Origin: Glandiceps talaboti | Lineage: Eukaryota; Hemichordata; Enteropneusta; Spengelidae | Direction of reading: 5' to 3' | Assembly (NCBI RefSeq): GCF_964340395.1 | Contig: NC_135562.1 | Span: 14,929,796-14,993,795 of the forward strand | DNA length: 64,000 bases | Shown: positions 37,406 to 48,688 of the stretch, one piece after another | How positions within the stretch are numbered: position 1 is the stretch's first letter | How the letters are laid out: each line of letters starts with the position of its first letter | The notes under the pieces: model-generated | The model's database searches: none | What the model saw: only the letters and a program-made list of their open reading frames with translations | What the model was told of the DNA's origin: nothing | Made by a program: the position numbers and the translations under genes

Positions 37406-40400
37406 GTTAGTCCATGGCCATGGTTTAATCGTGCTTGCAGACGGAGTAGGTGGGAACTAAATTCTGATATTGCCCCGTTCTGAATGGAAGAAGAAATGGG
37501 ACAATTTCAGAATCGAGTCCCAACTTACTCCGTCTGCAAGCTAGTCTCTAAAAAACGTGTTAGTCCTGTTCGCATATCGCTTGGTGTAGTCCAGCCTACA
37601 GACGTTGCACAGGTCTAAATTACTGACATAACCCTCGGGCAATTATCAGAATCGAGTCACGAATTACTCCATGTGCAAGCAAGTAGGACTATGTTTGGTG
37701 CAGATGATCGTATTCGTAGTGCACTTGCGTACTAGTATACCATGACTAGCTTATCTGCAAAAAGGAGTGGAAAGGGTATGACAGGAGCAAAGTTTATCCC
37801 CCCCCCCCAACCACCACCACACACACACATAGTATAGTATGATAGAATGCATGATACATTTATAGTAGCAGGATTCGTGTGATGTTTTTCTTAGAAAAAA
37901 AAAAAAAACATTCTAAAAATTACCATATGTGCCTGTGTACAGACATCCCTATCCCCAACATTAGTATTTCCACATTTCTGACCAAGCAAGTGAGGTCGAT
38001 GATTGCCAGCACTGGAGTTACAGTGCATGTTGTGGGCTGTGTTTATTCTGTCGGGGTGGAGACTTGTAACACTCAGTCTCACCTATAGAATATAATCTTC
38101 AGAATCTTTATTGCATCATAGTATATACCAAATGCAATGACCCATACACTAATCCATGTTATGTATAGAGTGTTTCAAGACCAAACATTCACATGTAGTG
38201 TTGACCATTCCAGACTGCAAACAGGAAATACAATGCCCTCGCTCAAATTGCGGGTATCATCACCTCATAGCACTGTTTCTTAAAACCATTGTCCCTTGGT
38301 ATTATGTAGAAGTGTAAATCGGGATGTTTTTTCATATTGTTCAGACATCGAGGAAAGCAGCAGTGCTCTATGATTAACCAAGTAACCAATACCATGTATA
38401 CCCCCAAGGTACACACAGACAGGAAGTAGAGGGAAACCATGGCAAATTTTGGAAAGACCTATTGCTAACCTTATACATGTACACATGTATGTAGGTCATT
38501 GAGATCTTGCTTACATTGTGTACATCCGTTGTGTCACTGAAGAATATTTTGTATGGAAATCATTACAGTTTGTGTTTGCCTTTGATAATGTGTGTTGATT
38601 AGATTATTAAATGATAGCTATATTCAACTGCAAATCTCAAAAACCAAAGTCCAAAGAGTACAAGTGACAACTCAGACAACTACCATAACAATTATACATG
38701 AGATAAATATTATATGTTTACTTTCAGTATGTAGAAAGTGATGCAGATGAAGAATTACTGTTTAACATACCGTGAGTAAAATAATTGCATTTCCAATATT
38801 TGTAATGCACCTCCTATAGATATCGTCTGTATACAGAGCTGATTGAGTGTAACCTGTATACAGAGCTGATTGAGTGTAGCCTGTATACAGAGGTGATTGA
38901 GTGGTGCAGCCTGTATACAGAACTGATTGATTGACTGATTGACTGTAATCTGTGTGCAGAACTGATTGACTGTAGCCTGTATACAGAGCTGATTGAGTGT
39001 AGCCTGTATACAGAGCTGATTGACTGTAGCCTGTATACAGAGCTGATTGACTGTAGCCTGTATACAGAGGTGATTGAGTGTAGCCTGTATACAGAGCTGA
39101 TTGAGTGTAGCCTGTATATAGACCTGTTTGACTGTAATCTGTGTGCAGAGCTGATTGATTGTAACCTGTATACAGAGCTGATTGATTGTAACCTGTATAC
39201 AGAGCTGATTGATTGTAGCCTGTATATAGACCTGATTGAGTGTAGCTTGTGTACAGAGCTGATTGACTATTGAATTGTCTGTTACAATCAAGAAAAAAAA
39301 TGGAGGGTCAGCAATACAAAATCTTGAACTAGAGGTCAAAGTGATATGAAAAACAATTTGAATTCAATATGGCCGCTCAATACTGTGTTAATGGGAAAAT
39401 TAAAACTTGGCAATTTCCTTGAAAACAAGACATGGCCCCCCTAATTTTTTTAATTATTTTAAAGGGACTAGAAGCAAACATGGAGAGACTTTAAGAACCT
39501 TGAATTTTTAGTGAAATTTGTCTCTGACATCCATTCTACATTAGGGATGATTACACAATGTCACAAAAGGTCACTAAATGAATTTTCGGTTTTTTTAGGA
39601 CAAATCACCTCCCCCATCACATTCACAAGTGTGACATCATTTATATATTATGTAACTCATGATGAAAATTGTAATGTTCACATCACTACGATAAATGCAA
39701 TTTAAAAAAACATAGTAAACACATTAAAATACTACCAGATACCCAGCACTGTACATTTGTATATCACATTAGAAGTAAATTTGAATCAATTTATCAACAT
39801 CTCTGTAGAAAATACAGAAGCTGTTATCATTGAAGGTGTGAACGTTTTCAAATTTGGTTAGGAGTACGAAAATGAAGTTCAGCAATCGCATTGATGCATG
39901 ACCCCCTCCCCCCTAAATGAATGAAGTTCGCTTATTGAGCTTGTGCGACATTGTGCAAACATCCCTACATCTCTTCTGTTTACAGATTTACTGGTAATGT
40001 CAAGTTGAAAGGTGTTATAGTCATAGGGGGTGAAGATGACTCACATCCATCACAGATGAAACTGTAAGTATGATAAAGTCACAAATCCTCAAAATAGTGT
40101 CTTTCATATGAATAACTTACCATTATTACATATATGCCAGAGATTATTTGCACTGTTACCAGGGTTACCGACTAATATTATGGTACTAGGTGAGGAAATC
40201 TATATGATATATACAAGATTTCTTCCTCTGTTTGTACTACTAACAATAGTAGTAATTATGATAAAATTTATGTAAAGAGGGTTAAAAATAACCCATCGTT
40301 GCAAACCACGGCCTGTTTTACGGCACCGTTCTTAGCGTACGTGCCGCCCCACTGGGCTTTTATTTTGAAGTGTAGCGGAAGAAATGAGATAACCTGTTTA

Positions 40401-42136
40401 GCTTAGAATGCTAGTTTTCCCCAGGACCCTCTAAAAAAACCAGTAGTATGAGTTTCATAAAGAAAACTGTACAATGTTGGACACCACACTGGGAAATAAT
40501 CAGAAATTGTTGTGTTTTGTTTATTTTTTAGGTACAAAAATCGTTCAAAAATGACATTTGATGATACTGGCAGTGAACCTGATCAAGTGTTCGAAATGCA
40601 CCCAGACAAGACTGGACAATTAGAGTATGCAACAAAGTAGGTCAAGGTCAACTAACTTAAAACTAGGTCAAAGTCAAAGTTGGTTAGTTTATGGTCAACA
40701 GGCTACATGTAGGCTAAGGTCAACAACTAAGTGGGAGTCAAGTTTAACTACCCAAATTTTAACAGCATGCCAAAATTGTGACATTGTAATATCAAAGATT
40801 GTAACAGGTACACCATGACAATGACAACTCTGGAATGCACCTATTTTTCTTATATATTTCTTGAAAATTCTTCAATTCTCTCCAAAGTTGGCCATATGAA
40901 AGTTTGTTTCTGGTACTTTTTCTTAATAAATGGGGTTCACACTCTTGTTGTCAAGGAAATCATCAATCTGTCAATCTGTTCAATTGTCAATGTGGCGGCC
41001 ATATTGGATTCTAAAATAACTAAATTTTGACAACATTTTGACCTCTGTTTTAAAAATTTGTACGGTGACCTCTGATTTTTTTTACTGATTTTAACTGAGA
41101 ATATGTTGGAGTTTTCTTGAACAAAGTTAGAGCAAAAGTTTAAAGACTTTATTTCTGAGGCACATTCTACTTTAAGTTTATTGCTCTCAGAATTATCTGT
41201 GTTTGGTTATCAGGTTGGATTTCTCTCAGATTTGCCCGACACGGAATCTCAATAACTGACCTTACAAAACAAAAACCATTCTGAATTCTGATAAGTAATT
41301 ATGTTTTTATTCTTCAGAATAACAAAATTTTCCAGTGTTCATCATCTCTCAATTTATTTTACTAAAAATTTTGGTGCTGACACAACGACTGTGTTTTATA
41401 TCGGTCTGAGAGGAGACTTTACAGAGGTAAGTATGTAAATATAAACAAACAAACAAACCTTGACAGACTTCTATTGTAGCTGCTTCTTTTGTTAAAACTG
41501 CACTAGCGGTAACCGGAATGATTTTTGGAACTGTTTTGTTAGATTTGATAAGTTACTCATAATATCGTACACCCTGTAGAGTATTGAATCACTGGTGGGT
41601 AAACATATTTGTGTAGCTGTACACATAGTATGGTACAGTAAATCAAATTGATTTTTAGGTCCACACCCAAAACTCTTGTGTCGCCAACATGATCACAAAT
41701 TCAACCAGTAACTGTACTATGTATAGATAATGTCAACCTCTAATTAGCATATACAATGTTCAATTATTGCACGATAACAATTTGCTATGAATGTATTGTA
41801 TGATTACTAAAACTTGAGGATGGTAGAACACTTTTGAATCATGGTATGACATCTGCCAAGCATGGCAGCATAGATGGCGAGAACGGTGTTTGCATGGTGC
41901 TTTCTCTATAGTGGGGAGAACACTGCACAGAGTAACTGAAATTATTAAATAGCGCCCTCTGTGGTGAAACACTTCAAAAATCGTTGACATTTGTTTGCTC
42001 TCTATTGATTTCTTCTCATTTTTTTTCATACCAGGCACAGAGACAACCAGTGATGATATGTAATTATGAACTTGCTCCTAATCCTGCTGACCATAAGACG
42101 AATTTAATGGACCAAGCAAGATTTGAAGTTCAGTAG
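37196..42136 (+). CDS. PITHD1: PITHD1 (PITH domain-containing protein 1), complete, 6 exons, 215 aa
   Basis: Exons 37196-37405, 38728-38771, 39986-40063, 40532-40636, 41318-41426, 42035-42136. Every border is GT/AG and the phases agree, giving 216 codons with the stop (human 211 aa). Seen: a His/Gly-rich start (MAGHGGHGHHHGHGGG), then the PITH domain: IDLNNVECLNE, FKPWE, YVESDADEELLFNIPFTGNV, LKGVIVIGGEDDSHPSQM, YKNR..MTFDD, EYATKITKFSSVHHLSIYF, NFGADTTTVFYIGLRG and ICNYE..PNPADHK. The PITH fold is shared with TXNL1 and is linked to the proteasome in that relative; a role in PITHD1 is less certain. The thioredoxin half of TXNL1 is absent, as in all PITHD1. Nothing is broken. Introns 1, 2 and 5 carry repeats. 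Confidence 0.96.
37433..37541. mobile_element. 109-bp hairpin MITE in PITHD1 intron 1
   Basis: Arms GCTTGCAGACGGAGTAGGTG..TTCTGATATTGCCC and its inverse GGGACAATTTCAGAATCGAG..CCGTCTGCAAGC are about 44 bp each with a loop of about 20 bases. It begins 27 bp after exon 1. Confidence 0.7.
37587..37691. mobile_element. 105-bp MITE, second member of the same family
   Basis: TAGTCC.GCCTACAGACG..TTACTGACATAACCC and ..ATTATCAGAATCGAGTCACG..GCAAGTAGGACTA: same outer and inner motifs as 37433-37541, diverged arms. Confidence 0.6.
38728..38771 (+). CDS. PITHD1: PITHD1 exon 2
   Basis: 44-base exon, YVESDADEELLFNI plus 2 bases, acceptor ..ACTTTCAG, donor CC|GTGAGT. Confidence 0.95.
38824..39270. repeat. 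27-bp minisatellite, ~16 copies
   Basis: CTGTATACAGAGCTGATTGA plus GTGTAGC. It starts about 50 bp after PITHD1 exon 2. Because 27 is a multiple of three, frames stay open on both strands, but it is intronic and not a gene. Confidence 0.93.
39986..40063 (+). CDS. PITHD1: PITHD1 exon 3
   Basis: Completes Pro, then FTGNVKLKGVIVIGGEDDSH.., acceptor TCTGTTTACAG, donor CT|GTAAGT, leaving phase 2. Confidence 0.95.
40285..40400 (-). repeat. Dispersed repeat (inverted partner of 21895-21990)
   Basis: CATCGTTGCAAACCACGGC, TTTTACGGCACCG and GAAGTGTAGCGGAAGAAATG are reverse complements of blocks in BPNT2 intron 1. Confidence 0.65.
40532..40636 (+). CDS. PITHD1: PITHD1 exon 4
   Basis: LYKNRSKMTFDDTGSEPDQV..LEYAT plus 2 bases, acceptor ATTTTTTAG, donor AA|GTAGGT. 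Confidence 0.93.
40965..41180 (+). repeat. Dispersed repeat (partner 45400-45575)
   Basis: GGCCATATTGGATTCTAAAA, CTAAATTTTGA, TTTTACTGAGAAT and GAGGCACATTCTAC occur in order at both sites. A weaker relative begins near 39365 (ATATGGCCGC...CATTCTACATT). Confidence 0.75.
41318..41426 (+). CDS. PITHD1: PITHD1 exon 5
   Basis: KITKFSSVHHLSIYFTKNFG..YIGLRGDFTE, acceptor TTATTCTTCAG, donor GAG|GTAAGT, phase 0 exit. Confidence 0.95.
41620..41800 (+). repeat. Dispersed repeat (partner 49557-49725)
   Basis: ATCAAATTGATTTTTAGGTC, then ACCTCTAATTA.CATAT and AATTATTG..C..TAACAATTT recur in order at 49565-49715. It lies in PITHD1 intron 5. Confidence 0.75.
42035..42136 (+). CDS. PITHD1: PITHD1 exon 6 (stop TAG)
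   Basis: AQRQPVMICNYELAPNPADH..RFEVQ and TAG, acceptor TTTTTTCATACCAG. No canonical AATAAA found in the following 700 bp. Confidence 0.94.
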   Translation, partial: AQRQPVMICNYELAPNPADHKTNLMDQARFEVQ

Positions 42137-44056
42137 ACATTAACAGAGACTGCACAAAAAATATTATAGCGCCCTCTACGACTAGGTTGAATTGTACATT
42201 CAAAGATCTATTTGTCGAGATCTTTTTGGACATAATATGATGGCAGATTTCTTTTTGGGTTCAAGTGATGTGAATGTAACTTGAAATGTTTATCTGTAAT
42301 ATTCTAAATGCTGATGAAATGGCAGGCGTGCGACTTGTTTGTATAGCATGTAACATTGTAAGCTTTGGTCAGCTTTGAGGGAAAAGTCGTTATAGCGCCC
42401 TCTACGACAAGTATCAATTTGATGACAGATCTGATTGACAATTACTAGTAATTTGCATTGACATTTTTTTGCAAATACAATGTATATTTCCTTGCATTTT
42501 ACTTTTTAAATTTTGCTTGTAGATATGTTAACAGTTCAATTTTTCTGATCGGATGAATAATCTGTGAACAAATTCATTGAGTGTACTGTGTATACTTTGC
42601 TTGATGTCCATATGTAAATAATTGTCTGGAATTACCCAGAAGTTTCTCTGATTAGTATGTTTGGATAGTCCTTATTTGCATATCTGACTTTTCTGATCAA
42701 ATCACAACTTAAATATTACTGGAGAAAAGTGTAACAGTACTAAAGCCTTATGATGCTATCTCATTTCCATTGATTCGTATGACTGTCTATGAATCTAGAT
42801 CTGTCTCTATCTAGCTATCAATCTACCTTCCAACTGAATAATTGTGTGTGTGTGTATGTATGTATGTATGTATGTATTTATGTATGTATGTATGTATGTA
42901 TGTATGTATGTATGTATGCATGTATGTATGCATGTATGTACATACGTACGTGTATGTATGTATGTACGTACATACGTACGTATGTATGTATGTATGTGTG
43001 TGTATGTATGTATGTACATGTATGTATGTATGTACATGTAAATATGTATGTATGTATGTATGTACATGTATGTATGTATGTATGTATGTATGTATGTATG
43101 TATGTACATATATGTATGTGTGTAGGCATGCATGTGTATGTATGTATGTATGTATGTATGTATGTACATGTATGTATGTATGTATGTATGTATGTATGTA
43201 GGCATGCATGTGTATGTACAATGTATCTATAATTATAATATATGTTGACTCATTATTCTGTTATTGTTTCTCCAATTATACAGTGTCACTATAGTCTGGT
43301 ATATGTGGCATAACAATTCTACACTTTACATAAGTCATTGTTTACCACGTGTTTCCTATGATGTCCTGCAATTCTTTGACGATTTCATTTTTTTTATTGA
43401 AAGATTTTAAATCTTTCGATCTTTTTGATATGTTTTATACTTGGCTCGTTCTACAGCTCCATAGCAATCTCTTGTAACTTCCACTCACAATATTAGGAGA
43501 CCAGCGACTCCCTTATCACCGGGTAGGTTAGATTTCAATGATAACGTGTCCATTTGAAGGGTAAAAAAAATCATCCAAAAAAAATGTATCTGTACACAGA
43601 GCGGAAATGATACCAGCGAATTGAAGCAATTCGGGAAAACTCAATCAGGTAGATGAAACTGCGCAAAAGATAAGTGAATTCTGATTAGAAATGTTAGCGT
43701 ACGGAAATTGATTTCTTGTTCGCCATCTACAAGTAAATACGATACGTTTGAGTTAATGGACCTATAATTGATGCAAAGATATGAAGGTTTATTAAAAGGC
43801 ATATCAAATGCCCTCTGTCGGAAATTAGATACCAAAGTACTTGACTTGGACAGTGTAGCAGCTTAGCGCGAGGCGCTTCAATAGCGCCCTCAACGATACA
43901 TATTAGAGTTGTTAGTTCTGAACAGTGAAAGTGGACTCGTCGGTTTTCTTGTCTTCGAGATAGTGTGTCTCCTCATAAGTCTGACAATGGTGCTCATACA
44001 CAGTAATCAAAACTAGTTTTCTCTCCTTATTTTCAACTTCTCTATGTTATTTGTAG
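42137..44056. other. 3' flank of PITHD1
   Basis: AGCGCCCTCTACGAC occurs at about 42171 and 42394, a short dispersed motif also echoed at 43882 and near 41951. Contains the ATGT microsatellite. No exon seen. Confidence 0.45.
42843..43215. repeat. (ATGT)n microsatellite, ~370 bp
   Basis: Long TGTA tetranucleotide tract with ACGT, GCAT and ACAT interruptions; six-frame open reading across it is an artefact of the repeat. Confidence 0.97.
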
Positions 44057-44191
44057 AATAACGGAAACGTGTATGATTGCCTAGTGGCACGAACTGTACA
44101 TGTCGACTGGAAGAACGGATACATATTCCACGTCTGTTCTATTGATAAGAAACATATCACCATCTCCCAACTTGTTGACTATCGAGAGTGA
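44057..44191 (+). CDS. Candidate terminal exon, 44 codons, unassigned
   Basis: After TTATTTGTAG the frame reads NNGNVYDCLVARTVHVDWKN, GYIFHVCSIDKKHIT.. and ends LVDYRE with a stop. Composition is protein-like and phase 0 matches the exit of PITHD1 exon 5, so an alternative PITHD1 end is formally possible, but human PITHD1 has nothing like it. No other partner exon found. It may be the last exon of an unrecognised gene or a fossil. Confidence 0.3.
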   Translation, partial: NNGNVYDCLVARTVHVDWKNGYIFHVCSIDKKHITISQLVDYRE

Positions 44192-44399
44192 ATAATCTGT
44201 AGACTAACTGCAATAATTGTAGCATTATGGTTTTGTTTTTAATGAAAGCTTTTTAGCGTTCTATGGTTTGCACTCAAATACATGGTATACGATTGTAAAT
44301 GCGCAGGTATACATGACAAACTCATATACGAGATGAGTGAAAGACGATACCATATGTAAATCTGCATCGCCGAAGTTGGGCGAATTTGATAATGATAAT

Positions 44400-44712
44400 G
44401 TTAGTTTTTATATAACACTTTCCAACACTATGCTCAAAGCGCCTACAGTTTTTACGACTGGCACTGACCTATAGTGGCACAAATGCCCGTTATACTTCCA
44501 CAACTCCCTGGGGAGCATACAATCCATTGCAGCCCTTATAAGTACACAGGATTAAAACATTCACATTGCAACCACTATCCTACCAGGTACCAATTTATAC
44601 AGCTGGGTTGACTGAGGCACAGTCGTGGTTCAAATCTTGCCCAATGACTAACTATATTCAGAAACAAACGGCAGCGAAGGGGCTCGAACCTGCAACCTGT
44701 AGATTCAAAGCT
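44400..44712. mobile_element. Probable SINE-type dispersed element
   Basis: TTTTTATATAACACTTTCCA, CTATGCTCAAAGCGCCTACA, a Pro/Gly-rich-looking non-coding middle, and GGGGCTCGAACCTGCAACC, a degenerate tRNA B-box-like motif. The opening words resemble common vertebrate/invertebrate repeat text, but the family is not identified. Confidence 0.45.
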
Positions 44713-44756
44713 TTCAAGTGATGGCCTTTGTAACCATTCAATCATCAAGACTCCAT

Positions 44757-44839
44757 TCATTCATTCATTCATTCATTCATTCATTCATTCATTCATTCAT
44801 TCATTCATTCATTCATTCATTCATTCATTCATTCATTAT

Positions 44840-44927
<88 letters not shown>

Positions 44928-44932
44928 TTATA
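44757..44932. repeat. (ATTC)n then (TATC)n microsatellite
   Basis: About 19 ATTC units followed by about 23 TATC units. Confidence 0.97.
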
Positions 44933-45399
44933 TATTAATTTAGATAATTGACTTCAGTATCTTGCAGAACGTGCATCTTAGTGAGATCGTATATCGTACC
45001 AGTTTCATTTTCAATTTTTTTCCGGTGCCTCTAGTTTTGTCAGACGTCTCATTTTTGGTAGGTATGGCCATCAACTAAACTTGTGTGAGGTATTTGCATC
45101 GTACCTTCTTTTGAGTTTACACAGACAGTTGTAGAATTATTTCTGAGTGTAAACCCCCGAGCTGTAAAAAGCTCAAAAAAAAATAAAAATAAAAATAAAA
45201 TAGCGCTGCAATTATTGCAGCTATCAGGACGTACTGTTTGTATACAAATACATAGATTTCAAGCCAGTATATTTCGTAAAATCAACAAATTTCAGATAGG
45301 TAATTCAGCTAATTACAATGATTGATCCATTACAGCGCTCTACAATTGGTGTTTGAATTGGTTCGACGAGCAAACACTAAAATAGTGAACATTTAAATT

Positions 45400-45575
45400 C
45401 GGAGGCCATATTGGATTCTAAAAATGACTAAATTTTGATATAATTTTGAACTTGTATGGTTACCCCTCACTTTTCTTCTTGATTTTACTGAGAATGGTTT
45501 GTAGTTTTCCTGAACAAAATAAAAGCAAAAATTTAAACATTTTATTTCCGAGGCACATTCTACGTTACTTTAACA
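45400..45575 (+). repeat. Dispersed repeat (partner 40965-41180)
   Basis: Same ordered blocks as in PITHD1 intron 4, about 80% alike by eye. Confidence 0.75.
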
Positions 45576-45988
45576 AACATTCTGAAAAGCCAAGGCTTAG
45601 CACGCACCGCATGTCAATTTTCCCCCATAAATAGGCCATAGGTTTTACGACGATCGATGTTGCCGTAACATGGTATGATTCGCATTGTCCTTTTGCAAAC
45701 AATAGACATATTGCTAGTATGTATTGTTGTATGATGGTTGAATTTAGAAGACCGTCGTCATTGGACTCAATAGACTAAGACTATATATGTTGAAAAAAAA
45801 TCAGTCATATTTCTGATGTCGACAATTGCAATTTGAACCATTAGTGGCATTGCGCATGTAATAGTTTGCTAAGCTGATGGCCATTATCATGGTGAAAGTG
45901 CGAGTTGTGAATCAGATGTTTAATCAAAATGGAAATGAGTGGTGGTGGTATTGAATTCCGAAGATGATTCTGACCTTGACGTTGCTTA

Positions 45989-46052
<64 letters not shown>
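45989..46052. repeat. (TGTC)n microsatellite
   Basis: 16 TGTC units. Confidence 0.95.
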
Positions 46053-46059
46053 ATAAAGA

Positions 46060-46312
46060 ATCGAAATATACCCCGTCAAAACAGTGAATAAGACACCAAG
46101 ATCAGAATATATCGACATATAGTATGGTAATGCTTGTCTGATGATGAAAACAAAGCCTGGACGCTCAGAATTTTTCCAATTGAAAACGTAGACATTGTCT
46201 CGCTTCCACCAAACTCGATACACATATTTCAACCATGATTCTTTCTCAGCAAGTGATGAGGGACAAACACCGTCTGCTCTTTGAAAGGCTCTTAGAATAG
46301 GAAGACAACTAC
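46060..46312 (-). other. Open segment with protein-like composition, unassigned
   Basis: After TTTCTTTCTGTAG the minus frame reads CLPILRAFQRADGVCPSSLA, then WLKYVYRVWWKRDNVYVFNW and FIIRQALPYYMSIYSDLG without stops for about 80 codons. No clear donor or partner exon. May be an exon of an unknown gene, a fossil, or chance. Confidence 0.25.
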
Positions 46313-46911
46313 AGAAAGAAAAGTTGCAGGAAAACCTGTCGATTTGCTTGTAGATATGACAAGAGAGAAGTAACGTAGCAGAGATTTTTTTTTTCACTGG
46401 TTTGACTGTTTTCTACAAAGTGCTTTGAAACATTTACCCACTATAGCAAACGGTTTACAGTTTCATCTTTATCTATCTACGGAGACTGCAAACCCGGTTA
46501 ACCAGCATTCTAGGTGCATATGTTTTCTTACTAGGAACTGAAAACTGGCCCATGAAACTGTATTCATTGCAACAATTCTTTCTCGGAATCAAGATTACCG
46601 GCGTTTTTCCTAACTTCAGTTTTCCTGAACTATATTGCCAATATGCGAATAATAATTGTAACAGGATCGCATGGCTATCATCATTGAACATGTACAGTTA
46701 CAAATTGGAAAGCAATTTTCTGTGTTTCCATCGAGTGTAGCGTCTAACGTATCGACTTACATGTAACACAATGACGACATGCCATAAATGACACAGCATG
46801 TTCCATTGTAACACTGAACATTTATCAATGCTTTGAAAACGAAATTGGCCGAAACATTTGAAAGCTTTCAATCATAGAATCAAAATTTGGATATCAGTTG
46901 GATACACTCAG

Positions 46912-46913
<2 letters not shown>

Positions 46914-46975
<62 letters not shown>

Positions 46976-47009
46976 GGTCTGTGTCTGTCGGTTGGTCTGC
47001 CTGCCTGTC

Positions 47010-47080
<71 letters not shown>

Positions 47081-47351
47081 GTCTCTCTCTTTCTGTCTCT
47101 GCCTCTCTTTCTGTCTTTCTGTCTGTCTCTGTCTGTCTCTGTCTATATCTGTCTGTCTATCTGTCTGTCTCTGTCTGTCTGTCTTTCTGTCTGTCTGTGT
47201 CTCTCTGTTTTTCTGTTTCTGTCTCTGTCTCCCTGTCCCTGTCACTCTGTCTCTCTCTGTGTGTGTCTCTCACTCTCTCTGTTTCTGTCTTCATGTCTCT
47301 CTGTCTGTCTGTCTGTCTGTCTGTCTCTGTCTGTCTCTCTATTTCTGTCTG

Positions 47352-47441
<90 letters not shown>
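46914..47441. repeat. (TGTC)n-(TTTC)n-(TC)n compound microsatellite, ~530 bp
   Basis: A pyrimidine-rich strand over half a kilobase, ending in a pure (CT) run of about 80 bp; homopurine on the other strand. Confidence 0.97.
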
Positions 47442-47443
<2 letters not shown>

Positions 47444-48179
47444 AACATTATTTTCTTAGAAAGACTGACAATTTATTCTACGACATTTATTGAATGGTGC
47501 TCTGCTTGACATTTACAAGTAAATATATATCAATCAAGGTAAACCATCTGGCGGCTGTCCAAGTTTATGGGGTTGATATAATTTAGGGCATTCAGCTCCA
47601 CTATCCAGAATTCCCTGTCGTGACTATTCCTTTTATCTTAAAAACCACAGGATTAATTTGGATACTTGGACAATATACTTCTTCTAAAAAGAAACTGTGC
47701 ATAATATCTGGTTGTTATCCTTTATATGCAATATCAAAACTAACCATTGTTGTGGTCTCATCTCGTGTTATGTCCGATGTCTCTCTGTGAAAGGGTATCC
47801 GTACTATGCCGGAGGTCAAAATATCAATGGGTTCGGAGTTAATTGGTATATCTCGGCTCAAATTACACCGATATTACATGGAGTTTAGGTCTATGAAGCC
47901 GACTTGTGACCGCAGGGAAAATTGAATACATATCGTACCGACTTTTGGGATGCGATAAAAGGTCTGTGACATTATTATGCGAGTCGTACACATTTTTATC
48001 AAAAGTCAAGTTGCAACCGAGGGACAAACGTAAATAAGCATACAGAACGATAACTTTTTATAGAGTAAAATGTGTGTCCTTTACATATTGTTTACATGCA
48101 TTAATTTTATTCTGGTTTGATTCCATCTAAATATATCCTTATTGAAGAATAAATAGCGAAATCTTGTGAGTTTATAAGG

Positions 48180-48650
48180 TATCGATCGAACAATAGTCTG
48201 TGACTATTGACTACTCTTCCCGCTGAAAATGGTGTGACGAAAATTGACGTTTTTCAATAACTTTTTGGGTCATGTCAATATTATTTTAGACCTGGTTGAT
48301 CAAAATTCGACCAATTTATGAAAGTTTTGTTTGAAAGTTATCTCATCAATCAAAATTGACGGACGACAAATACAGCCAGTGACTATACTTTCCCGCTCAA
48401 AATGATTTTAACAAAATTGTCATTTTTCAGTAACCTTTCCGGTCATTTCAACACTTTTTAGACCTATTCAATCGAAATATGACCAATGTATGTATCAATT
48501 TTGTTTGAAAGCTATCTTATCAATCGAACTTGAAGAACGACAAAATACTGAACTACTTTCCCGCGGAAAATGATTGACAAAAAATGTCGTTTACGAGTAA
48601 CCTTTTGGGTCATTTCAACATTATTTTAGACCTAAAATGATCGAACAAAC
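48180..48650. repeat. Degenerate ~178-bp tandem repeat, 2.5 copies
   Basis: ACTATCTTTCCCGC.GAAAATG, AA.TTGTCATTTTTCAGTAAC, TTTTGGGTCATTTCAACATT and ATTTTAGACCT recur near 48220, 48395 and 48555. Confidence 0.75.
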
Positions 48651-48688
48651 AAACAAACAAACAAACAAACAAACAAACAAACAAACAA
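48647..48688. repeat. (CAAA)n microsatellite
   Basis: About ten CAAA units at the edge of the 178-bp repeat. Confidence 0.93.

Noticed and set aside
37196-37483. Continuing PITHD1 exon 1 to 37483
   Set aside because: The extra codons are the hairpin MITE. The GT donor at 37406 joins to YVESDADEE, which matches the conserved PITH domain.
38755-39339. 194-codon minus frame of CIQATLNQL repeats
   Set aside because: 27-bp minisatellite within PITHD1 intron 2; frame length follows from the period.
42789-43232. Open frames in all directions over the ATGT tract
   Set aside because: Tetranucleotide microsatellite; no biological frame.
46858-47509. Three overlapping ~190-200-codon frames of [10 protein letters not shown]
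   Set aside because: Products of the TGTC/TTTC/TC microsatellite.
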